From Diaminobutyricimonas aerilata (GTDB lineage: Bacteria; Actinomycetota; Actinomycetes; Actinomycetales; Microbacteriaceae), in assembly GCF_002797715.1 (NCBI RefSeq), contig NZ_PGFF01000001.1:3309304-3373303 (forward strand): DNA of 64,000 nucleotides, in the 5' to 3' direction. Below, piece after piece: positions 51,101-60,096 of the stretch. The stretch's first letter is position 1; every line of letters starts with the position of its first letter. Made by a program: the position numbers and the translations under genes. The notes under the pieces are model-generated. The model searched no databases and was not told the origin of the DNA. It saw only the letters and a list, made by a program, of their open reading frames with translations.

Positions 51101-53411
51101 CGGTCGCGGTCGCCTCGAACGCGAACACCGGTTCGCGCTCGACTTCGATGCGCGTCTGGACCCGGGTGGAGTCGATCAGGAGATCGAGCGCCGGCGGGGC
51201 GGTCTCGCCCGTCGCCCGCAGATCCTGCACGCCGGAGAGGAACGCGCCGTTCTCGACGGAGAGTCGCACGGGGGCGGGCGTCGTGTCGCTCACGACGGCC
51301 GCCGCGCCGGTGTCGGCGAGGTTGTCGCCGTCGGATGCGGTGAGGCGGTAGTCGTACCGTCCCTTGCCGATCGTGTCGACGGCGGGCAGCGAGAAGCGGA
51401 ACACGCCGTCCTCGTCGGGCAGCAGGTTGTAGCTGCCCATCGGCCCGTCGACGTCGTTCGAGAGCTCGAGGGTCACGGTGCGCACGAGGGTCTCGTCGGT
51501 CACGCGCGCGGCGAAGTCGATCGCCGCGGCGCCCGGCGTGAACGTCGCCGGGGTGCGGTTCTCGATGACGGGCGCGACGGTGTCGACGGGCGACGGCATG
51601 AGAGCGACCGGCACTTGCGTGTCGCCGACGCGACCGGGCGTCGCGGGCGAGATGCCGCTCTTGGTCTGGATGTTCGTGTCGTCGGGGTTCGCGGTGTACT
51701 GGATGCCCGCATCCGCGACGGTGTCGTCGACACCGCCGAGGTTGTAGTACGCGCGGTTCAGGGAGACGCCGGAGTTCGTGATGATCTCCAGTCCACGGGG
51801 AGAGCCGTTCGCCATACCGCCGGAGAAGACCTCGACGAGGTCGACGCCGAGCTCGAGGTCGGTGCCGAACCGGGCGTTGAAGTCGGCCGCGGTGAGGGCG
51901 TCGTTCGCACCGTTCTTGATCCAGAAGACGAGCGTTCCGCCCGGCTCGACCACCGCATCCCGCGGCGTCGACGGCCACAGCGCGGTCGAGCTGTTGCTCA
52001 GGTCGGCGAGGGGGTACAGGTAGCGGAGCGTGTAGTCCGAGAAGTCGACCGGCCGGTTCGTGGCGTTGTAGACCTCGACGAACTCGTACCCGTCGGCGCT
52101 GCCGACATTCGTCGAGTCCGGGAGCAGCTCGGTGATCTGCAGCGGAGCCGTCACCAGAACCGGGTCCTCCGGGCGCTCGAGCGCGCTGTGCAGCACGGCC
52201 GGGTCGACGACGCCGGGCGTGGGGCCGACGAGGCTGCGGTGCAGCGGCATCGAAGGGGTACCGATGACGTCGGGCACGCGGTACTCGGCACCGAGCCCGC
52301 CGCTCACCGACCCGGCCGGGTAGAACGACCACCCGATCGCCGTGCCGTCGGCGTCGACGATCCGCACGCCGCGGTCGCCGCCGTTCGCGAACGCGCCCTG
52401 CCCGGTCGCGCGCACGACCTCGACGTCGGCGGGCAGCGACGGGTAGAACGTGCGGAACTGCGCCTCGGTGATCGCCTCGTTCGGGGTGGAGGTCCAGAAC
52501 ACCGTGACGCCGCGCGCCGGCACGACCGTGCCCTCGGGCACGGTGAGCACGACGTCGCGGTCGCGCACGTCGCTGTCGGTGTAGATGTAGTGGAAGCGGA
52601 TGCCCGCGGCGCCGAGTGCGATCGGCTCGTCGGTGGTGTTCGCGACCTCGAAGTACTCGAAGTTGTCGGCCCCCGTGTTGTCGGCGGCGATCTCGGTGAC
52701 GACGAGCGGCCAGTGGGCGCCGGCGTTGCTCCACTCCTCCGGTTCCTCGGTCGGCGGCAACGGCTGCAGGAGGGCGGCATCGATCGTGCCGGGAGTGGGC
52801 GCGACGCGCTGCTCGCGCGGTTGCATGAGCACACCGGTCTCGTCGGCCGGCACCCCGAAGGTGACGCCCGCGTTCTCGGCCGCGGACCCGCCCGGGTAGA
52901 ACGAGTCGGAGATCGTGCCGCCGTCGGCGTCGAGCACGCGGATGCCGCGGGCGCCGCCGTTGGCCATGCCCGCCTGGCCGGTCACGCGCACGATGTCGTA
53001 GGTGTTCGCCTGCGTCGCGGGGAAGCTCGCGCGGAACTCGTCCTCCGTACGCGCGAAGCTGTCGATCGTTCCCGTGTCGTTGCGGTAGCTCAGCCAGAAC
53101 ACCGTCGTCGCACCCCCGGGGATGACCGTCGGCTCTTCGACGGTGAGGGCCACGGGGCTGGTACCGCCGTAGTAGGCGAACCCGATGCCCTCGGCCGCGA
53201 GGTCGATCGGGGCGTCCGTGGTGTTGGTCACCTCGAAGAACTCGAACTCGTCGCCGCCGGTCGTGTCGGGCACGATCTCGGTGACGATGAGCGGCCAGCG
53301 GTCGGCGACGGCGGCCTGGGCGGGAGCGGCGACGAGTACGGATGCGGCGACGGCGCCGATCACGAGGGCCGCAGCGGCGGCGCGGGTGGAGCGGAGGGCG
53401 GAATCGGGCAC
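48171..53411 (-). CDS. Giant wall-anchored metallophosphoesterase with lamin-tail domains
   Basis: The 1746-residue protein has a Sec signal (AAAAALVIGAVAASVLVAAPAQAA), three lamin-tail domains in the first 560 residues (each with a (V/L)xITE(I/L)xxD start, FEFFEV/YEFVEVYN and a GG(T/A)xVFW segment), then Ig-like repeats (PVIENRTP..., VRVDNTAP...), a discoidin-like segment and a calcineurin-type phosphoesterase with DTQYYN, HTGDIVDQS, GNHD, HEFML and SGHYHDAY, the full metal-ligand set. The tail ends LAATG, hydrophobic helix, IRRRRES. It probably hydrolyses phosphoesters outside the cell. GTG 53411 is chosen for the signal peptide; a triple PHO-box-like repeat lies 80-112 bases upstream. Confidence 0.88.
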   Translation of the reverse strand: MPDSALRSTRAAAAALVIGAVAASVLVAAPAQAAVADRWPLIVTEIVPDTTGGDEFEFFEVTNTTDAPIDLAAEGIGFAYYGGTSPVALTVEEPTVIPGGATTVFWLSYRNDTGTIDSFARTEDEFRASFPATQANTYDIVRVTGQAGMANGGARGIRVLDADGGTISDSFYPGGSAAENAGVTFGVPADETGVLMQPREQRVAPTPGTIDAALLQPLPPTEEPEEWSNAGAHWPLVVTEIAADNTGADNFEYFEVANTTDEPIALGAAGIRFHYIYTDSDVRDRDVVLTVPEGTVVPARGVTVFWTSTPNEAITEAQFRTFYPSLPADVEVVRATGQGAFANGGDRGVRIVDADGTAIGWSFYPAGSVSGGLGAEYRVPDVIGTPSMPLHRSLVGPTPGVVDPAVLHSALERPEDPVLVTAPLQITELLPDSTNVGSADGYEFVEVYNATNRPVDFSDYTLRYLYPLADLSNSSTALWPSTPRDAVVEPGGTLVFWIKNGANDALTAADFNARFGTDLELGVDLVEVFSGGMANGSPRGLEIITNSGVSLNRAYYNLGGVDDTVADAGIQYTANPDDTNIQTKSGISPATPGRVGDTQVPVALMPSPVDTVAPVIENRTPATFTPGAAAIDFAARVTDETLVRTVTLELSNDVDGPMGSYNLLPDEDGVFRFSLPAVDTIGKGRYDYRLTASDGDNLADTGAAAVVSDTTPAPVRLSVENGAFLSGVQDLRATGETAPPALDLLIDSTRVQTRIEVEREPVFAFEATATDAYFRNGVRMGDEVLTIFDRGVYGGVETVQSAIPLDEVEPGRPFAVRIYAGTKAAPEIDPNENNDNFSVYNMRLVLPDGRTLRAPEYTDPTKIIAMGDSGGSVDYFETTFTLPDDAFTSVAHEWDTTKVSDGSHTVSAVGAAGSSTVTVRVDNTAPAVTTDLEERLYQGEFVIDAEATDGGSGLESLTATLDGEAITLPFRTSSLQLAAAEHVAVFTATDALGNVGTREVRFTTPVEEPGNELLSPEDGAELEGDSVDLRARATDPSGDRLDVSFRRGYELTPGAGVQVSSGTATDALAVDRPEATPVTEDQARAMAAFDETIGSVESSSKLPYQLFEVAVPADAGEGAQVRIRWDGSANADAKVLMYVLDPAAGAWTEVDRHLTTGGAPTTFTLDALVAADAYARDGVVTVLVQHSEGFAGDDLSTRQTPVEPNHPEDTPRSAYDFTFAWESDTQYYNANDDIYDRQVAIHQYLLRERSDLNLQYLMHTGDIVDQSEDPAQWLRADPAYRLLDDADLPYGVLAGNHDVNQQTNDYTKYSQYFGEARYADNPWYGGTHLDNRGHYDLMTMGGLDFIVLYMGWAPGDEQIAWMNEVLAQYPERTAIVALHEFMLTTGGLGPVPQRILDEVIAVNPNVRFVSSGHYHDAYTRLFEYDDDGDGTPDRTVTAMLFDYQGLPEGGQGYLRLMHFDNVGQAITVRTFSPYEHDYDSEDPTLEQQHQEFTIPYAQAGIVPRAKTLAADAFQADVLTADVLGSFSDVESGAELETEWAAGEGTHAWYVQSTDPHGAVAYSEVRAFTLLGDDEEPGGEEPGDGAPAQPSVPVPGDQLDPAGENAIDAPDSARQGDAIAITVGTQFAGQWVQAWLHGDGPIALGGWTRVGADGRIFAVIPASAPVGDYRLAVQDADGAVIGWTPLEVLPALVAVDPTSPAAGAPVRPVGGALAATGAGDALPLALGAGMLLLGGAVLFGIRRRRES

Positions 53412-53490
53412 GACGAACCGTTTCTTTCGAGGGGGAACCTCGCGAACGTTACGGAGCGCCACCCAACCGGGGATGGACGACGAGACGACC

Positions 53491-53523
53491 CGCCGGTGAC
53501 CGCCGGGTGAACGGACGGTGGAC
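53491..53523 (-). promoter_or_regulatory. Triple PHO-box-like direct repeat
   Basis: On the minus strand three contiguous 11-base units read GTCCACCGTCC, GTTCACCCGGC and GGTCACCGGCG. The PhoP box of streptomycetes is built from 11-base units of the form G(T/G)TCACC plus four bases. The site lies 80-112 bases upstream of the phosphoesterase gene, so phosphate control is likely. Confidence 0.65.
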
Positions 53524-53610
53524 CGCCGGCCCGCACCTGCTGCCGCTCCATGCCCGCCCCCGCTCACGCGATTCCAGCGACATCCCAGCGCGCGTGGGCA
53601 GGCTGACCGG

Positions 53611-54462
53611 ATGTTCGAGGGCTTCGAAGAGGACACGTTCGATCTCGGCGACTCGCGCGTCTTCGCGCGGTGGGGTGGGTCCGGCCCGCCCGTCGTGCTC
53701 CTGCACGGGCATCCGCGCACCTCGAGCACGTGGCATCGCGTGGCCCCGCTGGTCGTCGACGCAGGATTCACGGTCGTGTGCCCCGACCTGCGCGGCTACG
53801 GAAGGTCGAGCGGTCCAGCGACCACCGCCGATCACGCCCCGTACTCGAAGCGCGCGATGGCCGGCGACATCCTCGGCCTCATGGACCGTCTCGGCCACGA
53901 GCGGTTCCACCTCGTCGGCCACGACCGCGGCAGCTATGTGGCACTGCGGCTCGCTCTCGACTCCCCCTCGCGCGTCGAACGCCTCGTGCTCATGGACTGC
54001 ATCCCGATCAGCGAGCACCTGGAGAACCTCACGCCGGAGTTCGCGACCGAGTGGTTCCACTGGTTCTTCTTCGCTCAGTCGCACGTACCGGAACGGGTCA
54101 TCACCGCCGATCCGGAGGCCTGGTACGGCGCGGATCCGAACAGTATGGGTGCCGAGAACCACGCCGAGTGGCTGAACGCCGTGCGGAACCCGGCGACCGT
54201 GCACGCGATGCTGGAGGACTATCGCGCCGGACTCACCGTGGATCGTGCCGACGAGTTGCGGGACCGGTCATCCGGCCGACGCGTCGAGCCTCCATTGCTC
54301 GTGCTGCAGGCGTCGGAGGAGAACCTCCACGCGGACGTCGCGAAGGTGTGGGGGCGGTGGGCCACCGACGTGAGGCACGCCGTCATCGAGTCGGGACACC
54401 ACAGCGCCGAGGAGGCCCCCGAGCCGTTGAGTCGCGCGATCGTCGAGTTCCTCAGGGCGTGA
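53611..54462 (+). CDS. Alpha/beta hydrolase of the haloacetate dehalogenase/epoxide hydrolase group
   Basis: The 283-residue enzyme shows HGHPRTSSTWHRV for the oxyanion site, GYGRSS, and the nucleophile elbow VGHDRGSYVA with aspartate as nucleophile, which marks dehalogenases and epoxide hydrolases. The segment YSKRAMAGDILGLMDRLGHERFHL and WFHWFFFAQSHVPERVI match fluoroacetate dehalogenase closely, including the halide-site His-Trp. However, the second carboxylate-binding arginine (DRxxR) is tyrosine here (DRGSY), so the acid substrate pocket is altered. A late histidine in SGHHSAEEAPE completes the triad. ATG 53611 lies six bases after a CAGGCT box. The stop overlaps the convergent membrane-protein gene by 11 bases. 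Confidence 0.88.
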   Translation: MFEGFEEDTFDLGDSRVFARWGGSGPPVVLLHGHPRTSSTWHRVAPLVVDAGFTVVCPDLRGYGRSSGPATTADHAPYSKRAMAGDILGLMDRLGHERFHLVGHDRGSYVALRLALDSPSRVERLVLMDCIPISEHLENLTPEFATEWFHWFFFAQSHVPERVITADPEAWYGADPNSMGAENHAEWLNAVRNPATVHAMLEDYRAGLTVDRADELRDRSSGRRVEPPLLVLQASEENLHADVAKVWGRWATDVRHAVIESGHHSAEEAPEPLSRAIVEFLRA

Positions 54463-55066
54463 CGGCGGCGCGGCCGCGATCGAGGAGCACGACGGCGAGT
54501 GCACCACCGGCGAGCAGCAGTGCTCCGATCGGCAGCAGCACCGTGGCGCCCGCGACCGGCGGCCCGACGAGGCCCGCCAGCACGGCGAGCGTGCGCCGAG
54601 CGGCGGGGTCGAGGTGCGACCTCCGCCAGGCGGCGTGCCCGAGCAGGGCGAGCGCCGTCGCGATGCACAGCCACGCGATCAGGAGGCCCGCCACGATGAT
54701 CTCGCCCTCGAGCGGGTGCGTGGGCCGGCCCGCGTCCACCGCGTCGAATCCCGCACTCCACGTCACGACGACCGCGAGCCCGGCGGCCCCGCCGACGACG
54801 GAGGACGACACCACGAGCGCGTACCGCCGGCTGGAGAGGGCGCCGCGTGAGCGCAGGGACGCCGCGACGGCCGCCACCATGAGCGGTGAGGCGAGCACGA
54901 GGTTCACGGCCCACGGCAGCCAGGTGGCCCCGACCGCGCTCAGTTCGATGAGGAACAGCACCGTGAGCACGGTGGACGCGAGCGCGCACGCCGCGGCGGC
55001 GGCCGCGCTCACGAGCGCGATTCGAGCCCACCGTCGCGGTGCCGCCGCGCGCGTCGCGTCGGTCAT
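54452..55066 (-). CDS. Predicted membrane protein
   Basis: The 204-residue product has about six hydrophobic helices in two groups (ALVSAAAAAACALASTVLTVLFL, WAVNLVLASPLMVAAVA, VVSSSVVGGAAGLAVVVTW, IIVAGLLIAWLCIATALALL, TLAVLAGLVGPPVAGATVL, GALLLAGGALAVVLL) with short basic loops. I do not recognise a family. ATG 55066 overlaps the stop of the upstream epimerase (TGATG), so it is translated as part of the argG-epimerase operon. Its 3' end overlaps the convergent hydrolase gene. Confidence 0.75.
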   Translation of the reverse strand: MTDATRAAAPRRWARIALVSAAAAAACALASTVLTVLFLIELSAVGATWLPWAVNLVLASPLMVAAVAASLRSRGALSSRRYALVVSSSVVGGAAGLAVVVTWSAGFDAVDAGRPTHPLEGEIIVAGLLIAWLCIATALALLGHAAWRRSHLDPAARRTLAVLAGLVGPPVAGATVLLPIGALLLAGGALAVVLLDRGRAAVTP

Positions 55067-55908
55067 CAGTCGAGCAGGCTCTCGCGCCAGGTCGGATGCT
55101 CGGGTGCCCAGCCGCGGGAACGCGCGAGGGCGTTGGATGCGGCGCGGCCGGGGGCGGGTGCGGGCGAGAGCTCGCGAAGCTCTGCGCCGAAGCCGCGGCA
55201 GAAGATCGGCGCCCACTCCGCGGCGGGAGCCGGGTCGTCGTCGACGACGTTGACGGCGCCGGCGGGCCACTCGACCGCGAGCACCGTGGCGGCGACGGCG
55301 TCGTCGACGTGCACCCAGGAGGTCATGTCGGTCGTCGGCGTCACCCGACCCTGTCGCGCCTGCTCGGCGAGCGCCCCGTCGGGCGCGTACCAGGTGCCCG
55401 GACCGTAGAACAGCCCGTAGCGGAGCACGACGCCCACGGGCATCCGCGCCACCTGCGCCTCGAGTCCCGCGATCGACGGGTAGGTGCGGCGGCCTGTGCC
55501 CTCGTCGTCCAGGTCGAGCGGAGTGGACTCGTCGGCCGGTGTCGCGCCCGGCCGGTACGCCCACGCGATGCTCTGCGCGACCATCCGTTCCACGCCCACG
55601 GCGAGCGCCGCGTCGACGAGGTGCCGCGTGCCGTCGGTGCGTACGCGCGCGTTGCCGGCGAAGTCGAGCTGCGCGAGGTCGGTCAGCTGGTGGATGACGA
55701 CGTCGGGGTGCACCTCGCGCACGGCCGCGTGGACGGCGTCACCGTCGAGGGCGTCGAGCAGCATCCCGTGGGCGCCGCTCGCCTGGATGCGCTCGATCCG
55801 CTCCTCACGGCGGGTGGTGCCGTGCACCTCGTGCCCGGCGAGCACGAGCGCGGGCAGCAGCCGGCGCCCGATGACGCCGCTCGCTCCGGCGACGAGGATG
55901 CGCGCCAC
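55066..55908 (-). CDS. NAD-dependent epimerase/dehydratase-family protein
   Basis: The 280-residue protein is an extended SDR-type: RILVAGASGVIGRRLLPALVLAGHEV for NAD(P) at the start, VVIHQLTDLAQLDFAGN, and the YGLFYGPGTWYAPDGAL region. The catalytic tyrosine is unclear: the usual YxxxK before RYG reads YPSIAGLE. It resembles actinobacterial nucleoside-sugar epimerase-like proteins of unknown function. GTG 55908 has GGAG upstream and lies 12 bases after the argG stop, so it should be co-transcribed with argG; a functional link to arginine synthesis is not evident. Confidence 0.85.
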   Translation of the reverse strand: MARILVAGASGVIGRRLLPALVLAGHEVHGTTRREERIERIQASGAHGMLLDALDGDAVHAAVREVHPDVVIHQLTDLAQLDFAGNARVRTDGTRHLVDAALAVGVERMVAQSIAWAYRPGATPADESTPLDLDDEGTGRRTYPSIAGLEAQVARMPVGVVLRYGLFYGPGTWYAPDGALAEQARQGRVTPTTDMTSWVHVDDAVAATVLAVEWPAGAVNVVDDDPAPAAEWAPIFCRGFGAELRELSPAPAPGRAASNALARSRGWAPEHPTWRESLLD

Positions 55909-55920
55909 GGTCGGCTCCGG

Positions 55921-57360
<1,440 letters not shown>

Positions 57361-57392
57361 TTACGGCGAGACCGGTACTCCCTCGTCCGCGC

Positions 57393-57917
57393 TCACGCGG
57401 CGCGGAGCGCGCGTTCCTCGGCCGGGATCCGGAACTTCAGCAGCAGGATCGCGTTCAGCACGGTGAACACGACCGCGGTGATCCACGAGGTGTGCACGAG
57501 GGGCAACGCGATGCCCTCCACGGCGACGATCACGTAGTTGGGGTGCCGCAGCCAGGCGAATCGGTAGGGCCCGCGACGTTCGACGAGTCCCATCCCCGGC
57601 ACGACGATGATGCGCGTGTTCCACTGGCTGCCGAGTGCCCAGATCACCCAGTAGCGGCCCGCTTGGCAGAGCAGCGCGAGAGCGAGCATCGCCCACCCCA
57701 GCGCGGGGATGAACGGACGGTCCAGAAGCCACGCCTCGAGGAACGCCCCGATGAGGAGCGCGGTGTGCAGGGCGACCATCGCCGGGAAGTGCCCACGACC
57801 GGACTCCACCCCGCCACGCTCGAACGCCCACGCCGCGTTCCGCTTCGAGATCACGAGTTCGACGATGCGCTCCGCGCCGGTGATCAGGATGAGGACGCCG
57901 TACCAGAGGATGCTCAT
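57393..57917 (-). CDS. Isoprenylcysteine carboxyl methyltransferase-family membrane protein
   Basis: The 174-residue protein has about four helices and the ICMT signature near its end: RFAWLRHPNYVIVAVEGIALPL (the RHPxY...E motif that holds SAM), preceded by GMGLVERRGPYRF. Bacterial members methylate unknown membrane-associated substrates. ATG 57917 has a GGAACGGAACGGAAC stretch directly upstream. It follows the GntR gene by 36 bases and may share its transcript; argG downstream has its own promoter. Confidence 0.88.
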   Translation of the reverse strand: MSILWYGVLILITGAERIVELVISKRNAAWAFERGGVESGRGHFPAMVALHTALLIGAFLEAWLLDRPFIPALGWAMLALALLCQAGRYWVIWALGSQWNTRIIVVPGMGLVERRGPYRFAWLRHPNYVIVAVEGIALPLVHTSWITAVVFTVLNAILLLKFRIPAEERALRAA

Positions 57918-57953
57918 GTCGTTCCGTTCCGTTCCGTTCGGGTCGAGGGCCGG

Positions 57954-58607
57954 TCAGGCGCCGGGGTGGCCGACCGGGAGGCTGTGCCAGGTGTCGAACG
58001 CGACGGCGGCCGCCCCGTCCTTGTCGCCTGCCGCGCACAGCGCGATGAGCCGGTCGTGCAGTTCGATGGATGCCCGACCGTCGTGGCCGAATCGCAGGCG
58101 TTCCGCCCGACGCACGACCGGTCCGAACTGATCGAGGACCGTGTCGACGGCGCGATTGCCGAGCGCGGCCACGGGGACCGAGTGCAGTCGCTCGTCCGCT
58201 TCGAGGGCGGCCGCGACGTCGCCCGCCTCGACCGCGTCGGCGAAGCGGCGGTTCGCCTCGCGCATGCGGTCCAGCTGCGCCTCGTCGAGCGTGCCGGCGG
58301 TCTGGAAGACGGCGAGGTGGTGCATCGCCGCGACGACGTCCCGGGCGTCACGGAGGGCCTTCTCGTCGATGGCACTCACGGTGGTGGAGCGCCCGGGTTG
58401 CGCCACGACGAGCCCGCTCCCGGCCAACCGCAGCAGCGCCTCCCGCACGGGCGTGCGACTGACGCCCAACCACTCCGCCAGCTCCATGTCCTTCAGCTGC
58501 TCACCGGGGGCGAAGGTGCAGTCCACGATGGCGTCGCGCAGGCGCCGGTACACGTCGTCGCGCAGGAGCGTTCGATCGACGGCGGGCACATCGCGGGGAA
58601 TAGGCAC
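57954..58607 (-). CDS. GntR-family regulator (FCD type)
   Basis: The 217-residue protein has a winged helix with DDVYRRLRDAIVDCTFAPGEQLKDMELAEWLGVSRTPVREALLRLAGSGLVVAQPGRSTTV and a helical FCD effector domain (RDARDVVAAMHHLAVF, EADERLHSVPVAALGNRAV, LHDRLIALCAAGD). GTG 58607 is chosen because its upstream sequence TGCAATATATCGC holds both promoter and operator features; a longer frame from 58643 would start before them. The ATATATTGCA core recurs before the flavoprotein gene at 59680-59689, so GntR probably represses both. Confidence 0.88.
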   Translation of the reverse strand: MPIPRDVPAVDRTLLRDDVYRRLRDAIVDCTFAPGEQLKDMELAEWLGVSRTPVREALLRLAGSGLVVAQPGRSTTVSAIDEKALRDARDVVAAMHHLAVFQTAGTLDEAQLDRMREANRRFADAVEAGDVAAALEADERLHSVPVAALGNRAVDTVLDQFGPVVRRAERLRFGHDGRASIELHDRLIALCAAGDKDGAAAVAFDTWHSLPVGHPGA

Positions 58608-58610
58608 GCG

Positions 58611-58620
58611 ATATATTGCA
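58611..58620. promoter_or_regulatory. GntR operator candidate at its own promoter
   Basis: ATATATTGCA, read on the plus strand, is identical to bases 59680-59689 before the thioredoxin-reductase-like gene. It lies four to thirteen bases upstream of the GntR start. Confidence 0.55.
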
Positions 58621-58698
58621 CACACGACGTGCCCGCGCGGCAAATCCGAGGCAGCGGTGCAGCGATCCGCGTGGATGCGTCCGGCCCCCGCGCCTTAG

Positions 58699-59625
58699 TC
58701 ACACGACGACCTTGGCGATCTCCTCCTCGAGCAACGAGATGTTGATCTGCGTCGCCGCGTGGGTGCCGGCGCCGAGCGAGATCGGAACGAGCGCCTTCAT
58801 GTCGGCGACATTGCCGATCGCCCACACTCCGTCGACACTCGTCTGACCGCTCGGATCGGTGCTCACGAAGGGACCTGCGGGGGTGTCGAGGGTCGCGCAG
58901 CCGAGCGAGGTCAGCAGGGCATCCGAGGGACGGGGCCGCGCACCTACGAACACACGGGACACCCGGTGCGTTCCGTCCCCCGTGCGCACCTCGAGCTCGC
59001 CGAGCGAGCCGCTCACCTCGAGCGCGGCCGGGGCGAGCCGGATCCCCCGGGCACGGAGACCGGCGAGTTCGACCTCCGGGATCCCGGCCTCGGCCGCGCC
59101 GAACACCGTGAGCTCGGAGGTCCACTGGCGCAGCAGGTGGGCCTGGTTCCTGCTCATCGGCGAGGTGGCGATCACGCCGAGCGGCTGGTCGCGCACCTCC
59201 CATCCGTCGCAATACGGGCAGACCACCGCGGCGGTGCCCCACAACTGCTGCACACCGGGCACGTCGGGCAGTACGTCGACGAGGCCCGTGGCGACGACCA
59301 CGCGACGGGCGGAGATCGACTCGGGGCCGTGCACCCGGAATCCGCCGTCGATGCGGTCGATCCCGGTCACGACTCCCTCGGCGAACTGCACCCCGTACCG
59401 GCTCGCCTCGAGGCGGCCGCGTTCGAGGAGCTCGAGCGGGGACATCCCGTCGCGGCTCAAGAGTCCGTGCATGTGTGCGGCGGCGCGGTTGCGCGGCTGC
59501 CCGGCGTCGATGACGAGAACCGATCGTCGCGCCCTGCCGAGCATCAGAGCGGCACTCAGACCGGCGGGGCCCCCTCCCACGATCACGACGTCGAACTGCC
59601 GGGTACCCGCCTCGGTCGTCTGCAC
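58699..59625 (-). CDS. Thioredoxin reductase-like FAD/NAD(P) oxidoreductase
   Basis: The 308-residue flavoprotein has FDVVIVGGGPAGLSAALMLGRARRSVLVIDAG for FAD, the redox pair CPYC in VVCPYCDGWEV, and VFVGARPRPSD and SVDGVWAIGNVADM at the end, as in thioredoxin reductases. The NADPH motif that normally precedes CPYC domain strands is weakly kept (GVIATSPMS instead of GxGxxA), as in ferredoxin- or other-partner types, so its electron donor is uncertain. GTG 59625 has AAGGAG and good spacing. A GntR-type site lies 55-65 bases upstream. Confidence 0.9.
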   Translation of the reverse strand: MQTTEAGTRQFDVVIVGGGPAGLSAALMLGRARRSVLVIDAGQPRNRAAAHMHGLLSRDGMSPLELLERGRLEASRYGVQFAEGVVTGIDRIDGGFRVHGPESISARRVVVATGLVDVLPDVPGVQQLWGTAAVVCPYCDGWEVRDQPLGVIATSPMSRNQAHLLRQWTSELTVFGAAEAGIPEVELAGLRARGIRLAPAALEVSGSLGELEVRTGDGTHRVSRVFVGARPRPSDALLTSLGCATLDTPAGPFVSTDPSGQTSVDGVWAIGNVADMKALVPISLGAGTHAATQINISLLEEEIAKVVV

Positions 59626-59677
59626 GATGGTCTCCTTCACTGCTCGGGATGCGCGCCGCAGTGCGGGCGCGGCACCC

Positions 59678-59689
59678 CAATATATTGCA
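59678..59689. promoter_or_regulatory. GntR operator candidate before the flavoprotein gene
   Basis: CAATATATTG is a perfect 10-base palindrome extended by CA. It shares ATATATTGCA with the GntR promoter at 58611-58620. Confidence 0.6.
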
Positions 59690-59733
59690 TTTCGCATGAC
59701 GGTGGGCCGATGTCGTCCAATACTGTGCCGTGC

Positions 59734-60093
59734 ATGGATGCTCTCGAGACTCTGCGCGGTGTGGTCCTGCTCGTCCACCTGGTCGGCTTCGCCGTCATGT
59801 TCGGCGGGTGGGTCGTCGAAGCGGCCGCTCGGCGCTATCAGGCGACCCGGCTCATGGACTTCGGCGTGCTCATCGCCGGCGCCGCGGGTCTCGTTCTCGC
59901 GGCGCCGTGGGGCATCGACGGCGAGCTGAACTATGTGAAGATCGGCACCAAGCTCGTGGTGCTGATCGTCGTGGGCGCGCTCATCGGAGCGAGCACGAGT
60001 CGCCGCAAGAAGGGCACACCGCTGCCGGCGTGGGTCTTCTGGCTCATCGGCGTGCTCATCCTCTTCAACGCCGCGATCGCCATCCTCTGGTAG
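59734..60093 (+). CDS. Small four-helix membrane protein
   Basis: The 119-residue product has four predicted helices: VVLLVHLVGFAVMFGGWVVE, MDFGVLIAGAAGLVLAAP, IGTKLVVLIVVGALIGAS and PAWVFWLIGVLILFNAAIAILW. A basic RRKKG loop separates the last two. I do not recognise a named family; it looks like the small Fe-S/heme-transport accessory or copper-resistance-D-like membrane proteins, without confidence. ATG 59734 is seven bases after TACTGT (59721-59726), so it is leaderless. Its stop is three bases from that of the convergent hspR. Confidence 0.8.
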   Translation: MDALETLRGVVLLVHLVGFAVMFGGWVVEAAARRYQATRLMDFGVLIAGAAGLVLAAPWGIDGELNYVKIGTKLVVLIVVGALIGASTSRRKKGTPLPAWVFWLIGVLILFNAAIAILW

Positions 60094-60096
60094 CGC

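Noticed and set aside
48168-53510. Plus-strand open frame of about 1780 codons opposite the phosphoesterase gene
   Set aside because: It is the antisense shadow of a GC-rich gene: composition is Arg/Val/His/Glu-rich, there is no signal or domain, and the minus-strand frame has a full domain architecture.
53412-53771. Extra N-terminal 120 codons of the giant phosphoesterase frame
   Set aside because: They overlap the convergently placed hydrolase gene and the PHO-like repeat, and the signal peptide only makes sense from about 53411.
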